A stretch of DNA of 64,000 bases from positions 62,001 through 126,000 of the forward strand of contig CAKSOE010000003.1 in assembly GCA_934476675.1 (NCBI GenBank), read 5' to 3'. The position numbers and the translations under genes are program-made. This DNA is from an uncultured Clostridia bacterium (GTDB taxonomy: Bacteria > Bacillota > Clostridia > UBA1381). Shown piece after piece: positions 8,507 through 16,534 of the stretch. The notes beneath the pieces are model-generated. The model was not told the origin of the DNA. It saw only the letters and a list, made by a program, of their open reading frames with translations, and did not search any database. The first letter of the stretch is position 1, and the number at the start of each line of letters is the position of its first letter.

Positions 8507-9262
8507 TTACTTAATCTGCAAACGTATTCTGTCTGCAACCATAGCTATAAATTCAGAATTGGTAGGCTTTCCCTTACCGGTATGAATTGTATAGCCGAAG
8601 ATTTCGTTCATTGTTTCGGGCTTACCTCTTGTCCACGCAACCTCAATAGAATGTCTGATTGCGCGTTCAACTCTGCTCGCCGTTGTATTGTAGGCATGAG
8701 CAATTTCCGGATAAAGCTGTTTTGTTATATAATTCAGCATATCCATGTTTTCCACAACCATCATTATTGCGGTTCTTATGTACTGATAACCCTTTATATG
8801 CGCCGGAACGCCAAGCTCATGTATGAACTCCGTTACCAGTGTTTCGAGGTCGAAATCCTTTCGGGTTTGTGCGGCTTCGCTTTTTCCCGCGCAGACAATA
8901 TCCCTTATAGCCTCTGCCACGCGTTCACAGCTTTGCGGCTTTAATAAATAATAATCCGCACCGAGCTCCATGGCATTTTCAATTGTTCTTTGTAGCGCAG
9001 ATACCGAGTAGACAATAACTGCAGGCTTTTCGCTGAGCTGTTTTATTCTTTTCATAACGCCCATTCCGTCAAGCTTAGGCATGACCATATCCAGAATTAT
9101 TACATCGGGATTTGTTTCAAGTATCAATTCCCACGCTTCTTCACCGTCACTTGCTTTCGCTGCGGTAAACATATCGTTCTGAATATTGATATGGTCTGCA
9201 ATCTCTGTTGCTAATGCCTTATTGTCGTCTGCTACAAGTACTGCTAATTTATTATTTTTCAT
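8507..9262 (-). CDS. spo0A: Sporulation master regulator Spo0A
   Basis: A 251-residue response regulator that starts sporulation once phosphorylated. The receiver domain (residues 5-125) has the acidic pair Asp12/Asp13, phospho-acceptor Asp58 (DVIILDMVMPKLDG) and Lys108 (LLKPQ). The C-terminal effector domain carries LGVPAHIKGYQY and the ending GYTIHTGKGKPTNSEFIAM, which is essentially diagnostic of Spo0A. Its ATG overlaps the stop of a 26-codon upstream ORF (ATGA), with CAGGAG as RBS. The usual neighbour spoIVB is not upstream; M42 peptidase genes are. Confidence 0.97.
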   Translation of the reverse strand: MKNNKLAVLVADDNKALATEIADHINIQNDMFTAAKASDGEEAWELILETNPDVIILDMVMPKLDGMGVMKRIKQLSEKPAVIVYSVSALQRTIENAMELGADYYLLKPQSCERVAEAIRDIVCAGKSEAAQTRKDFDLETLVTEFIHELGVPAHIKGYQYIRTAIMMVVENMDMLNYITKQLYPEIAHAYNTTASRVERAIRHSIEVAWTRGKPETMNEIFGYTIHTGKGKPTNSEFIAMVADRIRLQIK

Positions 9263-9339
9263 TTTAGTTGGTCTCCTGACTCTGTTATATATTTTTGAAA
9301 ATTTAAGGTATTTTTACACATTGTGCTAATCACTCCCAT
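9259..9339 (-). CDS. 26-residue upstream ORF coupled to spo0A
   Basis: Between the spo0A promoter and gene an ATG (9337-9339) preceded by GAAAGGAAATTA opens a 26-codon frame beginning MGVISTMCKNTL and ending ITESGDQLK. Its TGA overlaps the spo0A ATG (ATGA). Correct RBS spacing and a four-base overlap fit a translated leader peptide that couples translation to spo0A. I know of no described peptide with this sequence; it could also be chance. Confidence 0.5.
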   Translation of the reverse strand: MGVISTMCKNTLNFQKYITESGDQLK

Positions 9340-9359
9340 TAATTTCCTTTCATGTGCTT

Positions 9360-9388
9360 ATTTTACCACACATTTGAAACAAAATCAA
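9360..9388 (-). promoter_or_regulatory. Vegetative promoter of spo0A
   Basis: On the minus strand TTGATT (9383-9388), 17 bp, TAAAAT (9360-9365), about 15 bp before the RBS of the upstream ORF. A near-match to a 0A box (TGTCGTA) lies further upstream at 9467-9473. Confidence 0.7.
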
Positions 9389-9504
9389 GAGTTTTTTTGG
9401 TTTTTTTTACCATTTTATTAAATTTCTTTGTCTTTTTCATACTTCTATGTTACCATCCTTCCTCAATACGACAAATTTCATCCTTTTTCTTCCCCTTCAC
9501 CGTT

Positions 9505-10485
9505 TTACCATTCCGTTTCGGCTGCCGCCTTAATCAGTCTGCAGCAGTTTTCCAAATCTTTTATGTCAATCATCTCCGACGGTGAATGTATATACCGTGC
9601 CGGCAGAGATACCGCTCCGGTTTTTATTCCGGCTCTTGTGAGATGAATTGCTCCTGCATTTGTACCTCCTTCCGTCATAATTTCGAGCTGATACGGAACA
9701 CCGTGTGTTTTTGCCGTTTCGATAAGCTTTATGCGCACATCTGCGTCACATATAACCGAACGATCCATAATCTTAACGGCTGCTCCTTTCCCTTTTTTCA
9801 CCACCATTGCCGACGCTGACGGCACATCTCCCGTATCGGTAACGTCCACCGCTACCGCAAAATCGGGATTAATTGCGAATGCCGCCGTTTTTGCGCCTCT
9901 TAAACCGATTTCCTCCTGTGAGGAAAACACAAAGTACAGGTCGTTTTTACTGTTCTTTATATTCTGTATAGTTTTTATCAGAATATAACATCCTGCACGA
10001 TCGTCAAGCGCCTTTGATACCACTATGTTTTTTGTAATATTGATCTCTCCCGCAAACACAGCCGTATCTCCTGCAGAAACGGTCTCCGAAGCATTTGCGC
10101 AGTTATCTGCGCCAATATCTATATAAAGCTTTTCAAGCATCGGTTTCTTATTAAATTCCTCTTCTTCACAGCCGATAACGCCGACTGTTCCGTTTTTGAA
10201 GCGTACGCGTCTCCCAACCAAATGGCGCACGTAAAGTCCGCCTATATTTCGGAAGCGTATAAAACCGTTTTCATCAATATAGGTAACGATAATACCTATC
10301 TCGTCCATATGAGCGTCAAACATAACCTTTTTGCCGCCGCCGTTTATATGTGCGATAAGATTTCCCATTGCGTCTGTAAAGACCTCATCGCAGTATTCTT
10401 TTATTTCGTTTTCTATAACCTCACGGATTTCCGATTCATCACCGGAAACACCGTCTGTCTGAGTAAGCCTTTTTAATAATTCCAT
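9505..10485 (-). CDS. M42 family metallo-aminopeptidase, intact paralogue 1
   Basis: A 326-residue di-zinc/cobalt aminopeptidase of the TET/FrvX/glutamyl-aminopeptidase type, usually a cytoplasmic dodecamer that trims peptides. All ligands and catalytic residues are present: His59 and Asp61 (DAHMDEIG), Asp161 (KALDDRAG), Glu191 catalytic and Glu192 metal (SSQEEIG), Asp214 (AVDVTDTGD) and His300 (RYIHSPSE). It is last of three tandem M42 genes behind murD and overlaps paralogue 2 by 13 bp; its RBS TTGGAGG sits inside that gene. Confidence 0.92.
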   Translation of the reverse strand: MELLKRLTQTDGVSGDESEIREVIENEIKEYCDEVFTDAMGNLIAHINGGGKKVMFDAHMDEIGIIVTYIDENGFIRFRNIGGLYVRHLVGRRVRFKNGTVGVIGCEEEEFNKKPMLEKLYIDIGADNCANASETVSAGDTAVFAGEINITKNIVVSKALDDRAGCYILIKTIQNIKNSKNDLYFVFSSQEEIGLRGAKTAAFAINPDFAVAVDVTDTGDVPSASAMVVKKGKGAAVKIMDRSVICDADVRIKLIETAKTHGVPYQLEIMTEGGTNAGAIHLTRAGIKTGAVSLPARYIHSPSEMIDIKDLENCCRLIKAAAETEW

Positions 10486-11486
10486 TCGCCGAGTTCCTCC
10501 AAAATGCGCGCCGTCAGCGCCGACGCCTCCTCAATGTCTCGTTTATCCATCATGCACATCGGTGTATGCGAATACCTGCACGGAATACTTATGCTTACTG
10601 CCGCACAGCCCTCCGCCGCGGTCTGAACGGCATTTGCGAGAGTTATTCCTCTGTTTTTGCCGCCGCTCTGATACCCTCCGGTATTTTCCGCCGCTTTTCT
10701 TACGCAGCTTACCAGTTCCGCATTCTTTACCGAATACTTATCTGCCGTATCGATAATCACTCCGCCGCCGAGAGCCGCCGCTTTTTCTTCGCCGCTCACC
10801 CCGTACATATCGGCGGATTCCTCCGTTGTTACAACCACAGTCAAATCGGGGCGTATGCGGTGCGCTGCGGCAGCCGCTCCCCTTGCTCCCGTTTCGCGCT
10901 GTGCGGAAAACACAAAATACGTGTCGTATTCACATTCCGTATCCATCGCATTTATAAGGCACGCACAGCCCATGCGGTCAAGCGCCTTGCCGCGTATGCG
11001 CTTTCCTATATCGTAAAATTCGCTGTCAAACGCTATATAATCGCCTAACGAAACTCTTTTTTCGGCGTCTTTTTTTGAGGACGCGCCTATATCGACAAAC
11101 AAATCCTCAACGTCGACGGTGCTTTCGCGCTCGCTCTTTTTTTGCAGATGAATGGCTTTCATCCCTATTATGCCTTTTTCGCCGTCACCTATCACTACTT
11201 TTTTTGAGATAATAACCCTGTCGTCTGTTTTTCCGACGCTTTTGATTTTCAGATACCCTTTGTCGGTAATTTCAGAGACAATAAAGCCTGTTTCGTCCAT
11301 ATTTGTGATAAACATTATTTTTTTGCCGCTTTGTCTGCCTTTTTTCAGTGCAATTACGTTTCCAAGCGCATCAACGGTTATTTCGTCCGCTTTGTCCGAA
11401 ATTTTTTCCGTTATCAGTTTTCTTACCTTATCTTCATTTCCGCTGACACCGTTTACGGCGCTGAGTTCTCTCATAAGTTCAGCCAT
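10473..11486 (-). CDS. M42 family paralogue 2, probably catalytically inactive
   Basis: A 337-residue protein with the M42 fold signatures but damaged active site. Where the paralogues have DAHMDEIG it has ITNMDETG (His replaced by Asn62); ALDDRAG is shortened to ALDRMG; the catalytic Glu in QEE is Arg197 (SAQRETG); the AVDVT Asp is Thr (VVVTT). Only Asp64, Asp170, Glu198 and His307 remain. The ATG at 11486 has GGGAGGA at good spacing; a frame extension to 11519 lacks an RBS. It overlaps both neighbours, so co-expression with active paralogues is likely. I infer a structural or regulatory subunit; substrate or metal change is the alternative. Confidence 0.85.
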   Translation of the reverse strand: MAELMRELSAVNGVSGNEDKVRKLITEKISDKADEITVDALGNVIALKKGRQSGKKIMFITNMDETGFIVSEITDKGYLKIKSVGKTDDRVIISKKVVIGDGEKGIIGMKAIHLQKKSERESTVDVEDLFVDIGASSKKDAEKRVSLGDYIAFDSEFYDIGKRIRGKALDRMGCACLINAMDTECEYDTYFVFSAQRETGARGAAAAAHRIRPDLTVVVTTEESADMYGVSGEEKAAALGGGVIIDTADKYSVKNAELVSCVRKAAENTGGYQSGGKNRGITLANAVQTAAEGCAAVSISIPCRYSHTPMCMMDKRDIEEASALTARILEELGEWNY

Positions 11487-12499
11487 GATATATCCTCCCC
11501 AATGCCCTTTATGAAGCATACAAGAAGCTTCGATACGGCGGTCACGTCCGAAATATCCAACGTTTCAACAGAGGTGTGCATATATTTGAGCGGTATTGAC
11601 AGCAGCGCTGTCGGAATACCGTCTGCAGACACCTGTATTTCCCATGCGTCCGTACCCGTATTGCCGCCCTCCACCTCAATTTGCAGTTTTATTTTGTTAT
11701 CTGCGGCGGTTTTTCTCAAACGCTCCGTAAGCTTCGGGTGGAGATTGGGTCCGACGGCTATAACCGCACCCTTGCCCGTTTCAAAAGCTTCCGCCGAGTT
11801 ATCCGGCGTTATTCCGTGAGTAACGTCTATTGCCACCGCCATGTTGGGATTTATCGCATATGAGGTTGTTTTTCCTCCGCGGCAGCCTACCTCCTCCTGT
11901 ACAGCCGCAACTGCGTACACATCAGCATTAAGCTTTTCACTGTCAAGCTTTTTCATAATGTCTGCCAAAATCGCAACGGAGGCGCGGTCATCGAGAGTTT
12001 TGCCGCTCCACTGATTTTTGCCGAGTCTGCCGACCGACTGCGCTATCGTGATACTGTCTCCTACCGTCACAAGCTCCCTGACTTCATCTGCATCAAGACC
12101 CGTATCAACCGCCATATCTTTTATTTTTACGCTTTTTCCGTTTTCGATAAGATGCGAAGGTTTAATTCCTATCACACCCGAAATATCCCTTTTGCCGTGA
12201 ACGGTCACTTCAAGCGACGGTAAAATTCTGCCGTCAACTCCGCCTACATTTGCAAAGGTTATAAACCCCTCGTCCGTAACGGAGGTTGCTATAAGACCGA
12301 TTTCATCGCAATGAGCCTCAATCATAACGGAGGGTGCGTTTTTAATTCCGCACCGTTTTACCGCAATCACGCTGCCAAGACTGTCTATTCTCACTTCATC
12401 GGCATACGGACTGAATATATCGGCTATTTGCTTGTTGAGCCGATATTCAAATCCCGATATTCCTCTTAAATCGCTTAATTTTTTTATCAGACTGCGCAT
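11471..12499 (-). CDS. M42 family metallo-aminopeptidase, intact paralogue 3
   Basis: A 342-residue M42 peptidase with a complete site: EAHCDEIG, KTLDDRAS, AVQEEVG (catalytic and metal Glu), VAIDVTHG and KYMHTSVE. It starts one base inside the murD stop (TAATG) with RBS AGAGGAG and overlaps paralogue 2 by 16 bp, so murD and the three M42 genes form one translationally coupled unit. The family removes N-terminal residues from short peptides; the exact specificity cannot be read. Confidence 0.92.
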   Translation of the reverse strand: MRSLIKKLSDLRGISGFEYRLNKQIADIFSPYADEVRIDSLGSVIAVKRCGIKNAPSVMIEAHCDEIGLIATSVTDEGFITFANVGGVDGRILPSLEVTVHGKRDISGVIGIKPSHLIENGKSVKIKDMAVDTGLDADEVRELVTVGDSITIAQSVGRLGKNQWSGKTLDDRASVAILADIMKKLDSEKLNADVYAVAAVQEEVGCRGGKTTSYAINPNMAVAIDVTHGITPDNSAEAFETGKGAVIAVGPNLHPKLTERLRKTAADNKIKLQIEVEGGNTGTDAWEIQVSADGIPTALLSIPLKYMHTSVETLDISDVTAVSKLLVCFIKGIGEDISWLNL

Positions 12500-13866
12500 T
12501 AAATCTCCTCTAATTCATTTACGAGCTTTTTAAATAAATTGCCGCGCTCCTCGAAATTTCTGAATGCGTCAAAGGAAGTGCTTGCCGGCGACAACAGCAC
12601 AACATCGCCGCTTACCGCTCTGTTCCTTGCCGCATCTACCGCTTCGGCATAGTTCTTTGCATATATGACCTCAACACTGTCCGCTTTGCCGGTCTTTTTC
12701 AATGCCTCATATATTTTATCCGAGGTTGCGCCTACTAAAACAAGTGTTTTAACGTGTTCAGCAATGGCCGGCCCTACCGCATCGTATGGTATTCCCTTGT
12801 CTTTTCCGCCGGCAATCATGATTACCCTCTGCGGGAACACGTTAAGAGTATTTACGGTTCTGTTCGGGCTTGAATCAATTGAGCTGTTGTAATACCTAAC
12901 GCCGTCAAGCGTACGTACAAGTTCAATGCGATGCTCCACTCCTCCGAAGCTTTCTGCCACTGCGCGTATGGTATCCGCGCTCACAAGTCCTTCGGTTACG
13001 GCAATCGCCGCCATGTAATTTTCAACATTATGCATCCCCGGCAGCTTTATATCGTTTATATCAAGCGCCTTTTCGCCAGAACGCATTATAATATTTCCGT
13101 CAAGCCATACGTTTGCCTTTTTCGTACGCGAAAACATTTTTACGTTAGAATGTGCCAGAGGCAGCAGCGCTGCGCAATCGGCATTATCCGCATTAAGAAC
13201 AAGTATACCGTCCTGCGACATATGCGTAAAAATATTTGTTTTTGCTTCGATATATTCGGAATAGTCCTTGTGCCAGTCGAGATGGTTGGGGCTCAGATTC
13301 GTTATAACTGCCCGTTCGGGAGATTTCTGCATAGTGTGCAGCTGGAATGAAGAAAGTTCGAGAATTACCCAGTCGTTTTCCGTCATGCCGTCCGTTTCCG
13401 CAAGGAGCGGATTTCCTATGTTACCGCCAAGCCATGTCTTATATCCCGACTGCGTCATAAATTTATGGATGATTGTTGTGGTGGTTGTTTTTCCGTCGCT
13501 GCCCGTTACGGCTATTATATGCGACGGACATACTTCAAAAAACATCTCCATTTCGGAGGTGATTTTTGCGCCGTTTTTCCTTGCTTTTTCAAGCTGCGGT
13601 ACATCGTACCTCATACCCGGCGTTTTAAATATAATTTCGTCCGTCAGATTATCGAGATAATCCTCGCCAAGCCGAAATTGTATTCCCAGCCTTTCACATT
13701 CCGTATATTTGTCTCCGAGCCAGTCTCTGTCGTGCTTGTCGCACGCCGTTACAATTGCTCCGTTTGAAACAAGGTACTTTATCAGCGGCAGATTTGAAAT
13801 GCCTATTCCGATTACCGTTACCCGTTTACCTTTTATATTTTGCTTAAATTCTTCAAGCTTAGTCAT
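12499..13866 (-). CDS. murD: UDP-N-acetylmuramoylalanine--D-glutamate ligase
   Basis: A 455-residue cytoplasmic ligase that adds D-glutamate to UDP-MurNAc-L-Ala in peptidoglycan synthesis. It has the Mur ligase ATP loop VTGSDGKTTTTT (near residue 120), ELSSFQL, NLSPNHLDWH and a late NSSIDSSPNRT segment typical of MurD. The start ATG follows GAAAGGATTTAG. It is not in a dcw cluster but heads the M42 peptidase genes; a TATAAT-like -10 is present upstream but no clear -35. Confidence 0.96.
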   Translation of the reverse strand: MTKLEEFKQNIKGKRVTVIGIGISNLPLIKYLVSNGAIVTACDKHDRDWLGDKYTECERLGIQFRLGEDYLDNLTDEIIFKTPGMRYDVPQLEKARKNGAKITSEMEMFFEVCPSHIIAVTGSDGKTTTTTIIHKFMTQSGYKTWLGGNIGNPLLAETDGMTENDWVILELSSFQLHTMQKSPERAVITNLSPNHLDWHKDYSEYIEAKTNIFTHMSQDGILVLNADNADCAALLPLAHSNVKMFSRTKKANVWLDGNIIMRSGEKALDINDIKLPGMHNVENYMAAIAVTEGLVSADTIRAVAESFGGVEHRIELVRTLDGVRYYNSSIDSSPNRTVNTLNVFPQRVIMIAGGKDKGIPYDAVGPAIAEHVKTLVLVGATSDKIYEALKKTGKADSVEVIYAKNYAEAVDAARNRAVSGDVVLLSPASTSFDAFRNFEERGNLFKKLVNELEEI

Positions 13867-14104
13867 TTTTATCGCTAAATCCTTTCAAAAATTTCAGGAA
13901 TTTCAAGAAAATTATACCCAAGAAAATTTCTTCGGCGGATAATTTAGTTTATCCCGTTGTGATTACTTCTGTTTTTTTCGCAATTTTCCAGCAATAACAT
14001 TATACAAAATCTTCCTTGAGTTGTAAAGCCTAAATATACTAATAAAATGAAAATGTAACATTTTTGTATGTACATCAAAACAACTGTAAAAATTGTGCAA
14101 AATA

Positions 14105-14201
14105 AACAAAACGCATCACACGATGTACATATGTACTCGATTTTCTGCATTACCGTACAATCCTTCGACTGCCGGCAATTGCAGAAATGATGCGTTTTGT
14201 T
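14105..14201 (-). terminator. Branched palindromic element / terminator after the SCP2 gene
   Basis: The otherwise empty 13867-14302 stretch holds nested palindromes. The outer stem is AACAAAACGCATCA (14105-14118) / TGATGCGTTTTGTT (14188-14201). Inside are the perfect palindrome GTACATATGTAC (14125-14136) and a second stem TTTCTGCA (14142-14149) / TGCAGAAA (14180-14187). On minus the outer stem is followed by TATTTTG. It probably terminates the SCP2 gene transcript; the branching is unusual. Confidence 0.6.
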
Positions 14202-14302
14202 TTGCAGTTAAATGACATAAAAATTACACTTATTGGAGTTAACCCCTTGTATAAAATTCGGATTAAGCATCCAAAAGTCCTATAACAGCTTATTACTGTT
14301 TA

Positions 14303-14932
14303 TTATTTTACTGTTTTGTCCGCTGTCTTTCTTGTTGTTGTTTTCTTAGCCGTTTCTTTTACCGCTGTGCTCTCCTCAGCTTTTGCGGGAGCTTTCTTCG
14401 GCTCTGCCTTTTTCGGTTCAGCCTTTGCGGGAGCTTTCTTCGGCTCTGTTTTCTTTGTCTCTGCCTTTATCGCTGTCTTTTTCGGCGCTGTTTTAGCCGC
14501 TGATTTTGTCTCAGCTTTCTTGACAGGCTTTTTCGGCGCTGACTTCTTAGCCGCTGATTTTGTCTCGGCTTTCTTTTCCGCACTCTTTCCCGGAACTGCT
14601 TTTTTAACCGGCGCTTTTATTGCGTTTTTAAATTCAGCTGCTTTTTCAAGATTGCCCTTTACTGTGATTGTTCCTTTTTCTATTTCCTTCTCCGCTGTTG
14701 TCTTGCCGTCCAGTACAGAAGATATTGCCGCTCTTGAAGCGTCAATCACAGCGTCATTGTCTCTGTAATCGTACGGTTCAACCTCCAGCACACCGCCTCT
14801 TACCGCAGCATAAAACGTTCCGCCGCAATCTTCGTCGCTGAAAGTAATTTGAAGTGCCATGTCTTGCAGCTTTGATGCATCTACGTTTGCGAATTTTGTC
14901 TTAATTCTTTTAAATGCCTGTTCAAATGTCAT
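14303..14932 (-). CDS. SCP2 sterol-carrier-like domain with Lys/Ala/Pro-rich histone-like tail
   Basis: A 209-residue two-part protein. Residues 1-105 look like an SCP2 domain (MTFEQAFKRIKTKF, then ITFSDEDCGGTFYAAVRGG and KGTITVKGN), a small lipid-binding fold. Residues 106-209 are low-complexity, built from Lys, Ala, Pro, Thr and Glu, with repeats such as KKAETKSAAK (twice) and EPKKAPAKAE (twice), resembling histone H1 tails. It has the best promoter of the window and RBS AGAAGGAGGAAA directly before ATG, so it is probably abundant. The tail could bind nucleic acid or polyanions. Function unknown. Confidence 0.75.
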   Translation of the reverse strand: MTFEQAFKRIKTKFANVDASKLQDMALQITFSDEDCGGTFYAAVRGGVLEVEPYDYRDNDAVIDASRAAISSVLDGKTTAEKEIEKGTITVKGNLEKAAEFKNAIKAPVKKAVPGKSAEKKAETKSAAKKSAPKKPVKKAETKSAAKTAPKKTAIKAETKKTEPKKAPAKAEPKKAEPKKAPAKAEESTAVKETAKKTTTRKTADKTVK

Positions 14933-15041
14933 TACATTTTCCTCCTTCTATTGAAACCGTAATGTTTGCAATATTATTGTTAAAAGCCTGTTTTGAGACG
15001 TTCTGCATAAAATGCAGCAGCCATGGCTTTTTTACATTTAT

Positions 15042-15070
15042 ATTATACTATATGCCGTAAATATTGTCAA
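15042..15070 (-). promoter_or_regulatory. Full-consensus sigma-A promoter of the SCP2 gene
   Basis: On the minus strand TTGACA (15065-15070), exactly 17 bp, TATAAT (15042-15047). It gives a leader of about 100 nt containing a small CTGCAT/ATGCAG hairpin. Confidence 0.9.
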
Positions 15071-15149
15071 TCCTCTAAAATATGCAAATCCTCTGCTTTT
15101 TTAGGTATATTTTTTAGTATTATTTCCAAAAAAAGACGAAATTATACGC

Positions 15150-15527
15150 TTACAGCTCCGCAATTGCCTCAACTTCAAGCAAAACGCCCTTCGGGAGCTT
15201 TGCCACCTCAACGCATGAACGTGCCGGAAACGGCTCTGTGAAATAAGATGCGTAGATTTCGTTTATTTTGCCGAAATCGTCCATATTCTGAATGAATACG
15301 GTTGTTTTTATAACCTTGTCAATGCTTGTGCCTGCCGCTTCAAGCAGATTTTTTACGTTTGTAAACGCCTGATTTGCCTGTGCCTCCACGCCCTCGGGAA
15401 TTTCGCCGTTTGACGGATTTACCGGGATCTGTCCCGATGCAAAGACGGTATTGCCGCTTATTATCGCCTGTGAATACGGGCCTATTGCCGCAGGTGCGTT
15501 ATTTGTTTTTACTTCTTTCATTGTCAT
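15150..15527 (-). CDS. ridA: RidA family enamine/imine deaminase
   Basis: A 125-residue YjgF/YER057c/UK114 protein that hydrolyses reactive 2-aminoacrylate and related imines made by PLP enzymes. Signatures include APAAIGPYSQAI near the N-terminus, VFASGQIPVNP, the conserved catalytic Arg in PFPARSCVEVA, and LPKGVLLEVEAIAEL at the end. The ATG at 15527 has GAAAGG at proper spacing; the frame open further upstream is not needed. It follows the YIP1-like gene by 46 bp and probably shares its transcript. Confidence 0.93.
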   Translation of the reverse strand: MTMKEVKTNNAPAAIGPYSQAIISGNTVFASGQIPVNPSNGEIPEGVEAQANQAFTNVKNLLEAAGTSIDKVIKTTVFIQNMDDFGKINEIYASYFTEPFPARSCVEVAKLPKGVLLEVEAIAEL

Positions 15528-15573
15528 TACCAACCTTTCATTGTGCCGAAGCACGCTTTTGTAAATTTATCGG

Positions 15574-16443
15574 CTAAGACAGCCGTATCAAATAGCAAAC
15601 CATGCTGAAAAATACGTAAAATCCCAGCATCATCGCATACATGATTTTCCCTGCCGGTTTTGAAATCCATTCCGACTTTAACGCCTCATAAGTAAGCACA
15701 ATCCAGCTTACCGCACCGCACAGCAGCAGTATTGTGAGCGCCGTTGACGAAAATATGCTGAAAACCGCTCCGATAACGCCGAGAACGGTCAATGGTATTC
15801 CCGTCAGCACCAGCCGCTGAGAAAAATCCCAAAACGGTGTACGCAGCTTGAATATCAGACGGTTTATGCCGTAAAATATGCCGCTGTACACAAAAAACAA
15901 TATAATACCCGTAACCGCGCCCGACAAAACAGCCATAAACATATTTGCCAGATTTATATATCCGCCCGTTCCGTTAAACGCCAAAAGCGATGCCAGAATT
16001 GCAAACGGCCCTCTGCGCACATTACTCATAATAAAATAAACGCACAGGCTGATTACCGCTCCCATTGCCGCCGATATTGCAATCACTCCGCCCTTGCCTA
16101 TATCGGTCGGATTCATTATCATATCCACAGGTGAGAGTATGAACCTTTTTATAACGGCGAATAAATTTGCAAAAAAGCTATTCGTGTTGTTGTACTTAAC
16201 ACGCTGTTTCATTTTGTGTCTGTCCCACGCGTGCTTTATTTTGCTCTCTTTTTTTGTGTAACCTGTCCGGTATGTGCCGTTCGTTCCGTCAAAACCGGAA
16301 TTATCATTAGCTGTGCCGGCTTTTGTGTCGTTTTGAGCACCGGCGGTCTTTTCCGCCTTTGCCCTTCTGTGTGCAGCGCTTTGAGGGCAGTCGCACTGTT
16401 CGCCTTCTTTAAGCTCTTTTCCGCAATAAATACAGCTTCTCAT
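15574..16443 (-). CDS. Zinc-ribbon and YIP1-like membrane protein
   Basis: A 289-residue protein. It begins MRSCIYCGKELKEGEQCDCP, a short four-cysteine zinc-ribbon-like element, followed by a polar, Asn/Gly/Thr-rich linker to about residue 75, then about five hydrophobic segments (GVIAISAAMGAVISLCVYFI, VLSGAVTGIILFFVYSGIF and others) resembling YIP1 domains. Function is unknown. I chose the ATG at 16443 because AAAGGACGGAG precedes it and it starts directly at the zinc ribbon. A good promoter lies at 16480-16508. Confidence 0.68.
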   Translation of the reverse strand: MRSCIYCGKELKEGEQCDCPQSAAHRRAKAEKTAGAQNDTKAGTANDNSGFDGTNGTYRTGYTKKESKIKHAWDRHKMKQRVKYNNTNSFFANLFAVIKRFILSPVDMIMNPTDIGKGGVIAISAAMGAVISLCVYFIMSNVRRGPFAILASLLAFNGTGGYINLANMFMAVLSGAVTGIILFFVYSGIFYGINRLIFKLRTPFWDFSQRLVLTGIPLTVLGVIGAVFSIFSSTALTILLLCGAVSWIVLTYEALKSEWISKPAGKIMYAMMLGFYVFFSMVCYLIRLS

Positions 16444-16479
16444 GTCTGTCTCCGTCCTTTTGCAACTTATATTATTTAT

Positions 16480-16508
16480 ATAATATATCCGCACAGAAAA
16501 AATGTCAA
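16480..16508 (-). promoter_or_regulatory. Promoter of the YIP1-ridA unit
   Basis: On the minus strand TTGACA (16503-16508), 17 bp, TATTAT (16480-16485). Confidence 0.75.
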
Positions 16509-16534
16509 CATAATAACTGTAAACAAAATGTAAA

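Noticed and set aside
9467..9473. 0A-box-like TGTCGTA upstream of spo0A
   Set aside because: One mismatch in a 7-bp consensus and ~80 bp from the -35; too weak to list as a feature.
13944..14150. 68-codon minus-strand frame
   Set aside because: Cys/Phe-rich composition, no RBS, and it overlaps the palindromic element; looks like chance.
14316..14768. 150-codon plus-strand frame opposite the SCP2 gene
   Set aside because: Mirror image of the Lys/Ala repeats giving Phe/Ala/Ser repeats; no RBS; the minus-strand gene has promoter and RBS.
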